NCBI RefSeq assembly: GCF_011007365.1
Contig: NZ_WFKM01000004.1
Span: 62,001 to 126,000 of the forward strand
From: Sphingobacterium sp. xlx-96
Lineage (GTDB): Bacteria; Bacteroidota; Bacteroidia; Sphingobacteriales; Sphingobacteriaceae
Length of the DNA stretch: 64,000 nucleotides
Direction: 5' to 3'
Positions within the stretch are counted from its first letter, which is position 1. Every line of letters begins with the position of its first letter. The notes beneath the pieces are model-generated. The model had not been told where the DNA came from. It made no database searches and worked only from the letters and a program-made list of their open reading frames with translations. The position numbers were made by a program, and so were the translations under genes. Positions 1-8,680 of the stretch are shown here, piece after piece.

Positions 1-736
1 TCTTTAACTCATCTGACAAGCTATCCGTCTTTGTCGGTTTAGGCAGCAACCTAGTCAACTTCATCAACGCCTGAAAACTAGCATTTTCCTCCATTTTACC
101 GTTCAGCAGTTGAGTTTTTGAATCCCTACCATAATGTCCTCCTTGCGGATCTTTAACATCTTCATTAATCCCTAACAACTCGAACATCGCTGTATTCGCT
201 ACGCTGGCATGTCCCGAAGCGTGAACGATAATAATAGGATGGGTCTGACTAATGGCATCCAATTCGCTCCTTGTAGGATGTCGGTGCTCGCTCATAATAG
301 CATCATCATAACCATTACCTAATATTGGAGCTTGTCTGGGTAACTTCTTTTCTAAAATATAGTTCTTGATAGCTTCTTGTAAAAGAGGTATGTCATCTAC
401 CGCTCCGTAGGGACTAGGAGACAAATCCACAGCTTGGGACATTCCCACCCGGGAAGTTATATGACTGTGAACATCGATAAGACCAGGCAACATAGTTTCA
501 CCTTTTAAGTCAACTTCTAATGTACCTTTTCCTGACCATTTGAGTGCTTCAGCTTTTTCGCCGACAAAAACAATCTTCCCATCTTTCACAACGAGAGCTT
601 CCACCTCTGGACGCGAATCTTCCATTGTTAAAATAGGTCCACCAAAATAAATTGTATCCCCCTCTTTGGGGATCGAGTTACAACCGATCGTGGTTAAAAG
701 TAATACGTTTGATATTATACATAAGAAATTTCTCAT
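1..736 (-). CDS. Amidohydrolase-family lipoprotein (N-terminal part, runs off window)
   Basis: This is the first 245 residues of a metal-dependent amidohydrolase whose C-terminal part lies beyond the left edge. The start ATG is at 736. A signal peptide ends in a lipobox (LLLTTIGC), so the protein is probably an outer or periplasmic lipoprotein. It is followed by the small beta-sandwich typical of the superfamily and then the first metal-binding motif (LPGLIDVHSHI), which supplies two His ligands. A later HASGHASVANTAMFELLGI stretch fits the Amidohydro_3/YtcJ-like branch. The substrate cannot be told from sequence. It is transcribed away from the pst operon and has no partner in the window. 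Confidence 0.85.
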   Translation of the reverse strand, partial: MRNFLCIISNVLLLTTIGCNSIPKEGDTIYFGGPILTMEDSRPEVEALVVKDGKIVFVGEKAEALKWSGKGTLEVDLKGETMLPGLIDVHSHITSRVGMSQAVDLSPSPYGAVDDIPLLQEAIKNYILEKKLPRQAPILGNGYDDAIMSEHRHPTRSELDAISQTHPIIIVHASGHASVANTAMFELLGINEDVKDPQGGHYGRDSKTQLLNGKMEENASFQALMKLTRLLPKPTKTDSLSDELK

Positions 737-1207
737 AATCTAATGGGTTGCGATTACATTAACTCAACAACAATTATAGGCTACAATTGTTTGGATATAA
801 CTAGCTATCTATACAAAGTGATCTGAAAATAGATGAAAAGTAAATTTTCGATCAACACTACGCCTCCACTCACCAACGGACAATCGTTGCTATTTGACAA
901 AGATTCTGAAGCCCAAACATACAGCCGAATTATACCTTTTATAGTGATAAACGCCAACAAGAGGCAAAGATTTCAAAAGGATTCATCCTACAGAAGAATA
1001 CGGCTAAGCTATCATTGCAAATGTTATCCTAATAACAAACAACTATTTACTAACAGCCAGTCCTGTAATAGGGTTGGAATTATTAGTAGACTTTCAAGGT
1101 AAAACCACTAACAAGATCATGTAAAAAGACCGGATATATCGAATAACGTATGTTAAAAATCCTTTCAGACAGAATAGATTATCTTTTGGCTTCAAAAAGT
1201 ATTTGTC
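737..1207. other. Intergenic region without a convincing gene
   Basis: This gap separates the amidohydrolase from the pst operon. The open stretch 833-1102 (+) has atypical, Ser/Arg/Asn-rich composition and matches nothing I know. A second frame near 1020-1122 reads more like protein (a short stretch with NNYLLTASPVIGLELLVDF), so a decayed gene is possible, but I cannot identify it. No RNA gene was recognised. Confidence 0.4.
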
Positions 1208-1260
1208 GCTGAAATATAAAGCGTGTAATCTGTCATATTAATCAGAGTACACGCTTCAGC
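1208..1260 (-). terminator. Hairpin downstream of the pst operon
   Basis: The inverted repeat AAGCGTGTA (1219-1227) / TACACGCTT (1248-1256) is extended outward by GCTGA (1208-1212) / TCAGC (1256-1260) and inward by CTG/CAG. It lies about 50 bp past the pstB stop and probably ends the operon transcript. There is no strong T-tract. Confidence 0.6.
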
Positions 1261-1309
1261 ATGATCCAAAAGTAGATCTCAAAGTCGGATTCTAACGTAC
1301 CCCTACCCG

Positions 1310-2056
1310 CTAGCCAAAATTACCATTAATGTAATTTAATGTCATTTCATTTTTTGGTGCATTGAATATCTGACTCGTTGGCCCTTCTTCCTTAACTTCT
1401 CCCAAATACATAAAAACTGTTTTATCTGCAATCCGCTGCGCCTGTTGCATGTTATGCGTGACAATTACAATCGTATATTTCTCTTTTAAGTGCGATATCA
1501 GTTCTTCAATCTTTAAAGTACTAACAGGATCCAATGCAGAGCAAGGTTCATCCATTAAAATGACTTCAGGACGTAAAGCTACTGCTCGAGCAATGCAAAG
1601 TCGTTGCTGTTGCCCTCCCGAAAGTCGTGTTGCCGGCATTTTTAAATCATTCTTAACTTCATCCCACAAAAACGCTTCTCTAAGTGCTTTCTCTATAACG
1701 TCCTTTCCGTGCGGGAGATTATTAATTTTTAAGCCATATGCGATATTCTCAAATATACTCTTTGGAAACGGATTAGCTTTTTGAAAAACCATACCTATTC
1801 GCTTTCTAATCTCTGTAACAGGAATAGTTCTGTCATAAAGGTCTAGATTTTCTAATTTGAGCGTTCCTGTAATCTTAGCATCAGGAGAAAGATCATGCAT
1901 ACGGTTAAAGCTCCGTAACAATGTGCTCTTGCCGCATCCAGACGGTCCTATTAGGGCTGTAATTTCATTTTCTTGGAATGAAACATTGATCTTTTTCAAG
2001 ACTTCCTTAGCTCCAAAACTTATCTCTAGATTTTCTGCAGATAACTTAGTTTTCAT
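1310..2056 (-). CDS. pstB: Phosphate ABC transporter ATP-binding protein PstB
   Basis: This is the cytoplasmic ATPase that powers high-affinity phosphate import through PstCA. It is 248 aa, the usual length. Walker A GPSGCGKST lies at 37-45, the Q-loop at Q92, signature LSGGQQQR at 145-152 and Walker B VILMDEP at 165-171. The spacing and the NPFPKSIFENIAYG segment after the Q-loop are typical of PstB. It is the last gene of pstS-pstC-pstA-pstB and overlaps the end of pstA by 11 bp. No phoU follows, although phoU often does in other bacteria; the next feature downstream is a hairpin. Confidence 0.97.
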   Translation of the reverse strand: MKTKLSAENLEISFGAKEVLKKINVSFQENEITALIGPSGCGKSTLLRSFNRMHDLSPDAKITGTLKLENLDLYDRTIPVTEIRKRIGMVFQKANPFPKSIFENIAYGLKINNLPHGKDVIEKALREAFLWDEVKNDLKMPATRLSGGQQQRLCIARAVALRPEVILMDEPCSALDPVSTLKIEELISHLKEKYTIVIVTHNMQQAQRIADKTVFMYLGEVKEEGPTSQIFNAPKNEMTLNYINGNFG

Positions 2057-2903
2057 TTTTCCTGTATTTGTAACGTATATAGAAAGCTGTCAAGTTTAAT
2101 AAAAAGACAACAATAATTAATACCAACGCTGTACCATAAGCAATAGGCCGCACCTCCTCTATCGATTGATGTTGAGTAGATAACATGTATAAATGATAAG
2201 GCAATGCCATAAACTCATTGTTAACAGCTCCCCCTAATCCATTAATGTAAAATGCAGCGCCCGTAAATAAAATGGGGGCAGTCTCTCCTGCCGCTCTTGA
2301 TAATGTGAGTACTACGCCCGTTAAAATGCCAGACATCGCCGATGGAAGTACAACATCTTTTATTGTTTCAAACTTGGTAGCCCCCACTGCCAAAGCTGCT
2401 TCACGCGTACTTGCCGGAATACGCATCAGTGCTTCTTCTGTCGTAGTAATGATATAAGGCAATGATAATAAACCTAAGGTAAGTCCTGCCGCTAACATCG
2501 AGGTTCCAAATTGCAGAGCCTGAACGAACAAAGCTAATCCAAACAAACCATAGATTATTGACGGAACTCCAGATAAATTACGTATGGCTGCACGTATTAT
2601 ACGATTCAACCAATTGTCTTCAGCATACTCATTTAAATAAATGGCACAACATACACCGAAAGGAATGGAGAACAATGCCGTCAACAACGTAAGCAATACC
2701 GTTCCCAAAATAGGGGTCAGAATCCCTCCTTTAGTCATCCCTTCTCGCGGTACGTCAACAATAAACTCCCAAGATAACGTGCCCGTTCCTTTTGCTATAA
2801 TTTCCCAAAGGATAACAATCAGAAAAAAACAAACAAGCCCTGTACACAATAGCAATGTACCCCATTCAACTATCGATGTAAAATTAAACTTTCTAAGCTG
2901 CAT
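2046..2903 (-). CDS. pstA: Phosphate ABC transporter permease PstA
   Basis: This is one of the two inner-membrane permease subunits of the Pst importer. About six membrane helices and the BPD_transp_1 fold are visible, including the EAA-loop region STREAALAVGATKFETIKDV that contacts PstB. I chose the ATG at 2903 (protein begins MQLRKFNFTS, 285 aa). The reading frame opens at 2939, but that would bury 47 bp inside pstC. With the chosen start the gene overlaps pstC by 11 bp, and pstB by 11 bp at its end, consistent with translational coupling. Confidence 0.95.
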   Translation of the reverse strand: MQLRKFNFTSIVEWGTLLLCTGLVCFFLIVILWEIIAKGTGTLSWEFIVDVPREGMTKGGILTPILGTVLLTLLTALFSIPFGVCCAIYLNEYAEDNWLNRIIRAAIRNLSGVPSIIYGLFGLALFVQALQFGTSMLAAGLTLGLLSLPYIITTTEEALMRIPASTREAALAVGATKFETIKDVVLPSAMSGILTGVVLTLSRAAGETAPILFTGAAFYINGLGGAVNNEFMALPYHLYMLSTQHQSIEEVRPIAYGTALVLIIVVFLLNLTAFYIRYKYRKNEN

Positions 2904-3783
2904 GATATTTTCTAAAACGGTTAATAAAAAATTCGCCAACCAAATTGGCTATCAATGTCATAAAAAAGAGAACGGTAGCAATCGCATACAACGCAAAATA
3001 ATGTGTTGTACGATAAGGCACTTCCCCCATTTCAATAGCGATAGTTGCTGTCATCGTCTTCACCGAGTCAAACATTCCTTCGGGTAGTAAAGAAGCATTT
3101 CCTGTGGCCATAAGTACGGTCATTGTTTCGCCTATAGCACGTCCCACACCCAGCATCACAGCAGCGATAATTCCTGGAGCTGCAGCAGGAATGATCACTC
3201 GGCACAATGTCTGCCACTTGGTGGCTCCTACGCCGTAGCTAGCTTCTTTATAAGTCTTCGGAACAGCATGAATAGCATCTTCAGCTACTGTAATAATTGT
3301 TGGCAAGGCCATAACAGCTAGAAGAATTGCCCCGTTCAATGCATTCAAACCATTAGGTAGACTAGCAAGATCGGCTATACCTGGCCCCACTAGGACAATA
3401 CCCAAGAAACCGATAACTACAGACGGAACCGCTGCTAACATCTCGATAACAGGCTTTAAAATGTTTTTTAATCGGGGACTGGCATACTCCGCTATAAAAG
3501 CTGCAGTACCTATACCCAACGGGATCGCAATCAACATTGCTCCGAAGGTCACTAACGTCGTACTTAATATCAAAGGTAGCATGCCGTATTTCGGAGTCTT
3601 GCCTGTTGGATTCCATTCCATTCCAGTAATAAAATCTAAAGGCTTCACATCCAAAAAGAACGAAAATGAATTGTACACAAGCATGGCCAATATTCCACCC
3701 AATGCTGCCAGTACAAGCAGCCCTGTAATTTTGAAAATATACTTGAATGCTACATCCAGGGATAATCGTGTTTTATACTTCAT
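2893..3783 (-). CDS. pstC: Phosphate ABC transporter permease PstC
   Basis: This is the second membrane subunit of the phosphate importer (296 aa). It has a helix at about 15-40, then the large loop carrying FITGMEWNPTGKTPKYGMLP, which is characteristic of PstC, followed by five more helices. The EAA-like loop KTYKEASYGVGATKWQTL lies before the last helices. It starts 31 bp after the pstS stop and ends inside the beginning of pstA. The gene order S-C-A-B matches the standard transporter. Confidence 0.95.
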   Translation of the reverse strand: MKYKTRLSLDVAFKYIFKITGLLVLAALGGILAMLVYNSFSFFLDVKPLDFITGMEWNPTGKTPKYGMLPLILSTTLVTFGAMLIAIPLGIGTAAFIAEYASPRLKNILKPVIEMLAAVPSVVIGFLGIVLVGPGIADLASLPNGLNALNGAILLAVMALPTIITVAEDAIHAVPKTYKEASYGVGATKWQTLCRVIIPAAAPGIIAAVMLGVGRAIGETMTVLMATGNASLLPEGMFDSVKTMTATIAIEMGEVPYRTTHYFALYAIATVLFFMTLIANLVGEFFINRFRKYHAA

Positions 3784-3814
3784 TAGAATATATTATGTCT
3801 TTTAGATACAAAGA

Positions 3815-4681
3815 CTACTTGTCTTTAATATAATAACCATGTTCCTTAATCATTTTCTTGCCTTTATCACTTTGTTCAAATTCAATGAAAGGCCGCACCT
3901 TATCCCAAGAACGCTCTATTACAAACTGATATAAAGGACGTTGAAAAAAATACTTATTATTATTAATGGCCTCAAGGTCATTCGGCGAATAGGCAATAGC
4001 TGTCGGACTCTCTTTTATCTTGACAAGTCGTATCCCTTGCTTACCCGCTGGATCCTCAGACAAGTAACCTGCACCAATATACCCCACTCCTGACTTATCC
4101 ACCTTAACACCTTCGATAATCTGGGCATTGCCTGTCATTTCCTTAGCAGCAGGTGAAAATTCAATTTTGAGCTTCTTCTTCACAAAAGAATAGGTGCCCG
4201 AACTACTTTGCCTTCCATAGATATTAATCGGCAAATCTAGAGGCGTCAATTCTTTCCAGTTTTTAATTGTCCCATCCAGAATCTTTCCTAAAGTTTCTAG
4301 ATCCAACTCTTCCAACGGCAGGTCTTTATGAACAATAAAAGCCGTAGCATCTTCCGCAAAGACCACTGTCTTAATCGGTATATTCTTATCCTTGAACTGT
4401 TGGATTTCTTCTTCAGATAATGGACGCGAAGAGTTCGCTATATCTGCCTGCCCATTTAACAATGAGGTAATACCCAATCCAGATCCCCCTCCCGATATAG
4501 CAATACTAAAACTAGGGTCAATTTCCGTAAATTTCTCAGCGAGATTAACCGCTAAATTCACCTCTGTGTCCGACCCTTTCATTTTTATCGAATGGTCTTT
4601 AGGAGAACAACTATTAACGATAGTCAATACCAGAATTCCCCAAGCGCCAAAAATGGTATGTCTGATTCTTTTCATCATCAC
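3815..4681 (-). CDS. pstS: Phosphate-binding lipoprotein PstS
   Basis: This is the periplasmic phosphate-binding component. It is 288 aa with a type II signal peptide ending at Cys25 (LTIVNSC). The mature part begins with the phosphate-loop region IKMKGSDTEVNLA and continues through ISGGGSGLGITSLLNGQADIANSSRPL, which forms the anion pocket in PBP-like family proteins, and GRQSSSGTYSFV. It opens the pst operon. Direct repeats resembling Pho boxes lie 39-85 bp upstream of the start, which suggests induction by phosphate starvation. Confidence 0.95.
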   Translation of the reverse strand: MMMKRIRHTIFGAWGILVLTIVNSCSPKDHSIKMKGSDTEVNLAVNLAEKFTEIDPSFSIAISGGGSGLGITSLLNGQADIANSSRPLSEEEIQQFKDKNIPIKTVVFAEDATAFIVHKDLPLEELDLETLGKILDGTIKNWKELTPLDLPINIYGRQSSSGTYSFVKKKLKIEFSPAAKEMTGNAQIIEGVKVDKSGVGYIGAGYLSEDPAGKQGIRLVKIKESPTAIAYSPNDLEAINNNKYFFQRPLYQFVIERSWDKVRPFIEFEQSDKGKKMIKEHGYYIKDK

Positions 4682-4719
4682 AAAAGTGACACTTTAATAT
4701 AAAGAAAATTTTAATAACA

Positions 4720-4766
4720 TGTTAAGTCAGTGTTAAGCAGCTTACTTTGTGTTAAAAAAATGTAAA
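4720..4766 (-). promoter_or_regulatory. Pho-box-like direct repeats upstream of pstS
   Basis: Read toward pstS, the hexamers are TTTACA (4766-4761), TTAACA (4755-4750), TTAACA (4736-4731) and TTAACA (4725-4720). Within each pair the period is exactly 11 bp, one helical turn. PhoP/PhoB-type response regulators are known to bind tandem half-sites with this 11-bp period, and TTAACA matches the Bacillus PhoP half-site. That a Bacteroidota Pho regulator binds here is inference. Confidence 0.6.
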
Positions 4767-5144
4767 AAAAACATTAAATGAATTAAATTTAATATCACGA
4801 TTTCATTGGGTCACACTACACAATCTCGATACTGTAATCATAGAATAAAAGACAGTCTTATCTCATTGACTTTTTATGGGATATCATCTCCAATAGTATA
4901 AATAAAAATTAAGTTAAGTCGTGCTAAGAATACTAAAATATCTCTATCAGGCCATAGTCAAAGGCTACGCAAGAAATTTCCCTGCTATAAAGCTGCATCT
5001 CCAAAGACTTAGAAAAACAAAATACAGCTTTACTTGTTCATTTTGTAACAACCGCCTTTTTTTATTTAATTTATAATAATATTTAAATATCTTTTTCGCT
5101 TATATTTAAAAAATATTAATCTATTAATAATCAATGAATAGAGC
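4767..5144. other. AT-rich intergenic region between divergent pstS and lipoprotein gene
   Basis: This stretch has no long open frame and no recognisable RNA. It is very AT-rich towards 5050-5130, just before the plus-strand lipoprotein gene, where a promoter is likely. I see no clean TAnnTTTG box in it. Confidence 0.4.
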
Positions 5145-5633
5145 ATGAAAACACCTCAGAATATATTCTTTAAAACGGCTTCTGTTTTGCTATACCTATT
5201 ATTAGCGTCCTGTAATAATCAAACCGACACTAAATCACGTACAGTTCCTACACAACAATCTCCTTACAGCGATAGTAGCAATACAGATGCCCCCTTATGG
5301 GAGTATGATTATCAAGCAGATACACTTATCCGTATCGATTCTAATCAAAATATTCTTCATTCTATTGACAAAGCAATAAGCATAATTAATAAAAGCTATG
5401 AAGGTAAAGTCAATTTAAAGTTTGTTGGACAAAATACAGATACCCTAATCGTTAAAATAGAACAATCACAGTTTTTAACAGAACAGATGGGATCCGCCGG
5501 TGCCCGTGCATATTTGGCATTAGCCACTTTCACTTTGACAGAACAAACGGGAATAAAATATGTGACTTTTGATTTCCAGGAAGGGGATCATGCCTCCCCG
5601 GGTACCTATAATCGACTCTCCTTTAAAAACTAA
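5145..5633 (+). CDS. Hypothetical lipoprotein
   Basis: The family is not recognised. It is a 162-aa protein with a signal peptide ending in a lipobox (YLLLASC), so it is probably anchored in the membrane and faces the periplasm or outer membrane. A low-complexity Ser/Thr/Asp linker follows at about 25-50, then one compact alpha/beta domain of about 100 residues. The pattern KVNLKFVGQNTDTLIVKI and FTLTEQTGIKYVTFDF loosely recalls small secreted domains of Bacteroidota, but no catalytic motif is visible. It stands alone, divergent from pstS. Confidence 0.7.
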   Translation: MKTPQNIFFKTASVLLYLLLASCNNQTDTKSRTVPTQQSPYSDSSNTDAPLWEYDYQADTLIRIDSNQNILHSIDKAISIINKSYEGKVNLKFVGQNTDTLIVKIEQSQFLTEQMGSAGARAYLALATFTLTEQTGIKYVTFDFQEGDHASPGTYNRLSFKN

Positions 5634-5721
5634 GTCACCAGCTATCCAAATTACAACAGAAACAATATTTAAATTACTAGGTCTTTTACATACATTTGTA
5701 TTTTTATCTAGATGATCTATA

Positions 5722-5838
5722 CAAGTTGTCAAAGTTCTAGATGAGAAAGGTCCAGTAGTACTTTTCAAGATTGGAAAAAGGGAATACGCTGACAAAAAAG
5801 GTCGAAATGCCACTCCAGTAAAATTATGTATTAGATAG
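5722..5838 (+). pseudogene. Remnant of an unidentified gene (C-terminal end)
   Basis: One frame reads as a coherent 38-residue protein end, beginning QVVKVLDEKGPVVLFKIG and finishing with NATPVKLCIR before a TAG stop. The frame is closed by TGA just upstream, at the codon ending 5715, and has no start codon. It looks like the tail of a decayed or rearranged gene. I cannot name the family. Confidence 0.45.
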
Positions 5839-5864
5839 CTTCGTAAAATTGCTTAATGTGGCTA

Positions 5865-6281
5865 TTACTTCATCATAAAGAGATCGTGATTCTTAAGTAT
5901 ACCTGCGTCCTTATAATAGTATACAGCATTACCCACCTCACCATTCCACTCGAGTTTCTCAGAATTAATCTCTAAACGTATTTTACTTTCAGAATCTCCA
6001 TTTTCCACCACAAAAAGGTCTAAAATATATCTTCTATCCGCTTTAAATGATCCCTTTTCTTTAGCGACTATGTTAAATTGGAGAAATCTCTGTCTACTGT
6101 CCATTGTCTTTATAAAGTAATCCTGTTCCAATAAAAACGACTGGAGATGCTCAAAAGCCTCATCAACTTGCATAGCTGATATCATCAAATAAGGAATTTT
6201 CGTCTGTGCTTTAGAAGAGCAAACAAACATTAAAAGCTAAGCTGTAAAAACAGTCCTTAAAGAATTTAAAGAATCACGCAT
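5865..6281 (-). pseudogene. Small secreted protein gene with a stop codon inside its signal peptide
   Basis: The intact frame from ATG 6230 gives 121 aa beginning MFVCSSKAQTK. That is only the tail of a signal peptide and its probable cleavage site. Reading upstream in the same frame reaches ATG at 6281 (MRDSLNSLRTVFTA), interrupted by a single TAG at 6239-6237. Reading through it would restore a normal export signal. A promoter-like TTGG-N19-TATGTTTG lies just upstream (6298-6328). The remaining domain (about 100 aa, alpha/beta, starting MQVDEAFEHLQSFLLEQDYFI) is an unrecognised family. It may be recently inactivated, or translated from 6230 as a non-exported protein. Confidence 0.55.
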
Positions 6282-6297
6282 AACAAAAATTGACACT

Positions 6298-6328
6298 CAA
6301 ACATATTAAATACACCAAAAATAACCAA
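6298..6328 (-). promoter_or_regulatory. Bacteroidota-type promoter
   Basis: On the minus strand TTGG (6328-6325) is followed after 19 bp by TATGTTTG (6305-6298). This matches the Bacteroidota pattern TTTG / TAnnTTTG. It points at the small secreted-protein gene ending at 5865. Confidence 0.5.
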
Positions 6329-6551
6329 GTTATAAAACCTCCCAAAAATGACACTATCTACCGCAGGAGTAATATATAAGAGAAAATATCGTAACAATAT
6401 CAATCAAGATCCTTGTCTTTATCACAAACCATCGGGTTGTACTTACAACCTATTGACGATAAAACCAACTCTTAAAATACAGCTTCGAAAACATGTATGA
6501 ATCTCTATCAACTATCTCCAATCTGATGATTTACATCTAACATCTAAATGC
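6306..6551. other. Intergenic region with a short perfect hairpin
   Basis: No gene is visible. A perfect inverted repeat GGTTGT-ACTT-ACAACC sits near 6434-6449. It has no T-tract, so its role is unclear. Confidence 0.35.
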
Positions 6552-6559
6552 TATCTTTG
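6552..6559 (+). promoter_or_regulatory. -7 promoter box (TATCTTTG) for ABC-F gene
   Basis: TATCTTTG matches the Bacteroidota -7 consensus TAnnTTTG and ends 25 bp before the GTG start of the ABC-F gene, giving a short leader. Confidence 0.5.
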
Positions 6560-6584
6560 CAACTTATTTTAATATCGGTTTATA

Positions 6585-8216
6585 GTGATCAATGTAAATA
6601 ATGTCTCTGTATCATTTGGAGGCACAACTCTTTTTAGTGACGTATCATTTTCAATCAATGAAAATGATAAAATCGCACTCATGGGCAAAAATGGTGCAGG
6701 TAAATCCACCCTTTTAAAAATTATTGCCGGGGCTGGTAAACCTACGTCTGGTAATATATCAGGACCTAAGGATGCCGTTATCGCGTACTTACCGCAACAC
6801 CTACTCACCCAAGATAATATGACTGTCTTCGAAGAGACCTCAAAAGCCTTCGAAGAAGTATACCAGATGCGTGACGAATTAGAAATGCTCAATGAACAGC
6901 TGAACGTACGCACCGATTATGAAACTGACGATTACATGAAGCTAATCGAACGGGTGTCCGAACTAAGTGAAAAATTCTACTCTATAGAAGAGACAAACTA
7001 CGATGCCGAAGTTGAAAAAGTTCTCAAAGGATTAGGTTTCGAACGTACAGATTTTACGCGTCAGACCTCCGAATTCTCTGGAGGATGGCGCATGCGCATC
7101 GAGTTAGCTAAAATTTTGTTAAAAAAACCAGACTTAATCCTTCTCGATGAGCCGACCAACCATATGGATATCGAGAGTATTCAATGGTTGGAGGAATTCT
7201 TGATCAATTCAGCCAAAGCAGTTATTGTCATCTCCCACGATAGAGCATTTGTAGACAATATTACCAACCGTACCATTGAAGTTACGATGGGACGTATCTA
7301 CGACTACAAAGCTAAATATAGCCATTATCTCGAACTCCGTAAAGACAGACGCTTACATCAGCTAAAAGCATACGAAGAGCAGCAACGCTTTATAGCGGAC
7401 AACCAAGAGTTTATTGACCGCTTTAGAGGAACCTATTCCAAAACGCTCCAGGTACAGTCCCGTGTTAAAATGTTGGAAAAACTGGAAATAATCGAGATAG
7501 ACGAGTTAGACACCTCGGCTCTACGTTTAAAATTTCCTCCCTCGCCCCGTTCGGGACAATACCCTGTGATGGTTGAAGACCTAACTAAAAAATACGGTGA
7601 CCATGTCGTATTTGAAAAGGCAGCGATGGTTATCGAACGTGGTGAAAAGGTCGCCTTTGTGGGTAAAAATGGAGAAGGAAAATCAACTATGATCAAAGCT
7701 ATCATGGGTGAGATTGATTTTGAAGGATCCTTGAAGGTAGGACATAATGCTAAAATAGGCTACTTCGCCCAAAATCAAGCAGCTTTACTCGACGAAGAAT
7801 TAACGGTATTTGAAACCATAGACCAGATTGCAATAGGCGATGTTCGCGTCAAAATAAAAGACATGCTCGGTGCATTTATGTTCAGCGGTGACGACACAAC
7901 AAAAAAAGTTAAGGTGCTTTCTGGAGGCGAAAAAACCAGACTTGCGATGATCAAGCTCTTGTTGGAGCCTGTCAATGTCTTAATTCTCGATGAGCCAACC
8001 AACCATTTGGACATGAAAACCAAAGATATAATAAAAGATGCGCTTCAAGATTTTGATGGAACGCTTATCTTAGTATCTCACGACAGAGATTTTTTGGATG
8101 GACTGGCAACTAAAGTTTTTGAATTTGGGAATAAACGCGTCAGAGAACATTTCGAAGACATCAAAGGTTTCTTGGAATACAAAAAAATGAATAGCCTAAA
8201 GGACATAGAGCGCTAA
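6585..8216 (+). CDS. ABC-F family ATPase (ribosome-associated type)
   Basis: This is a 543-aa protein of two ABC ATPase domains with no membrane segment, which defines the ABC-F family. Members act on ribosomes as translation factors or antibiotic-protection proteins. Walker A GKNGAGKST lies at 34-42; the first signature reads FSGGWRMRIELA with Walker B LILLDEPTNHMD. A charged interdomain linker (about 240-310) follows, then a second Walker A GKNGEGKST and signature LSGGEKTRLAM. The start is GTG at 6585. The length without a C-terminal extension fits YbiT-like members. Resistance versus housekeeping function cannot be decided here. Confidence 0.93.
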   Translation: MINVNNVSVSFGGTTLFSDVSFSINENDKIALMGKNGAGKSTLLKIIAGAGKPTSGNISGPKDAVIAYLPQHLLTQDNMTVFEETSKAFEEVYQMRDELEMLNEQLNVRTDYETDDYMKLIERVSELSEKFYSIEETNYDAEVEKVLKGLGFERTDFTRQTSEFSGGWRMRIELAKILLKKPDLILLDEPTNHMDIESIQWLEEFLINSAKAVIVISHDRAFVDNITNRTIEVTMGRIYDYKAKYSHYLELRKDRRLHQLKAYEEQQRFIADNQEFIDRFRGTYSKTLQVQSRVKMLEKLEIIEIDELDTSALRLKFPPSPRSGQYPVMVEDLTKKYGDHVVFEKAAMVIERGEKVAFVGKNGEGKSTMIKAIMGEIDFEGSLKVGHNAKIGYFAQNQAALLDEELTVFETIDQIAIGDVRVKIKDMLGAFMFSGDDTTKKVKVLSGGEKTRLAMIKLLLEPVNVLILDEPTNHLDMKTKDIIKDALQDFDGTLILVSHDRDFLDGLATKVFEFGNKRVREHFEDIKGFLEYKKMNSLKDIER

Positions 8217-8240
8217 CCCTATTTCCACTTATCCCATATA

Positions 8241-8287
8241 TTTGACCACTTATCAACACATTTGATACAGTGGTCAAACTTTTTTTA
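8241..8287 (+). terminator. Intrinsic terminator of ABC-F gene
   Basis: The stem TTTGACCAC (8241-8249) / GTGGTCAAA (8270-8278), with inner TATCAA/TTGATA pairing, is followed by a run of seven T. It lies 24 bp after the ABC-F stop. Confidence 0.85.
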
Positions 8288-8680
8288 ATCTCTCTTCCCT
8301 TAACAAACATCTTTACGAAAAATGTAAAGATACTGTACAAACTCATTCAACTTATCCTATCCTATATTCTACTATTTTGCCTATTTACATTTCAATTAAA
8401 AGCCGATAGCACCACAAATTCTGTAAATCCTATTCAACTAAAAGTAGTATCTCCAACTCGCTATAAACCTTTTTTAATAGCTGGAGGATTGATTGGTTAT
8501 GGTGTAGCCCGACAGGCTATTCCAGCGCTGCATCAATTGGATAAAAATCAAGAAATATGCCGACAGAAAATTTCCTCGACATACACATTGACGATTTCAT
8601 CGAATATACCAATGCTAGCACTATATGCTTTAGATATCACTGGATTGCAAACAAAACACAGTATAGTCGAATGTACTCAA
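8270..8680 (+). pseudogene. N-terminal stump of a PAP2-type phosphatase, frameshifted
   Basis: A signal-like hydrophobic segment (KLIQLILSYILLFCLFTF) is followed by text resembling the N-terminal half of Bacteroidota PAP2 phosphatases: LIAGGLIGYGVARQAIPALHQLD. It then needs two compensating frameshifts, near 8555 and 8605, to continue as ENFLDIHIDDFIEYTN and IPMLALYALDITGLQTKHSI. No ATG lies in frame at the start, and the open frame begins inside the upstream terminator. The catalytic C-terminal half is absent. After about 8680 the sequence belongs to the facing minus-strand fragment. Confidence 0.6.

Noticed and set aside
833..1102. 89-residue open frame on plus strand
   Set aside because: Composition is unlike protein (many Ser/Arg/Asn, no hydrophobic core), no promoter or homology recognised; treated as intergenic.
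1449..3087. Long plus-strand frames opposite the pst genes
   Set aside because: They mirror pstB, pstA and pstC, which have clear motifs on the minus strand.
5520..5813. 97-residue minus-strand frame
   Set aside because: It is antisense to the end of the lipoprotein gene and to the unidentified gene tail; no start context or motif.
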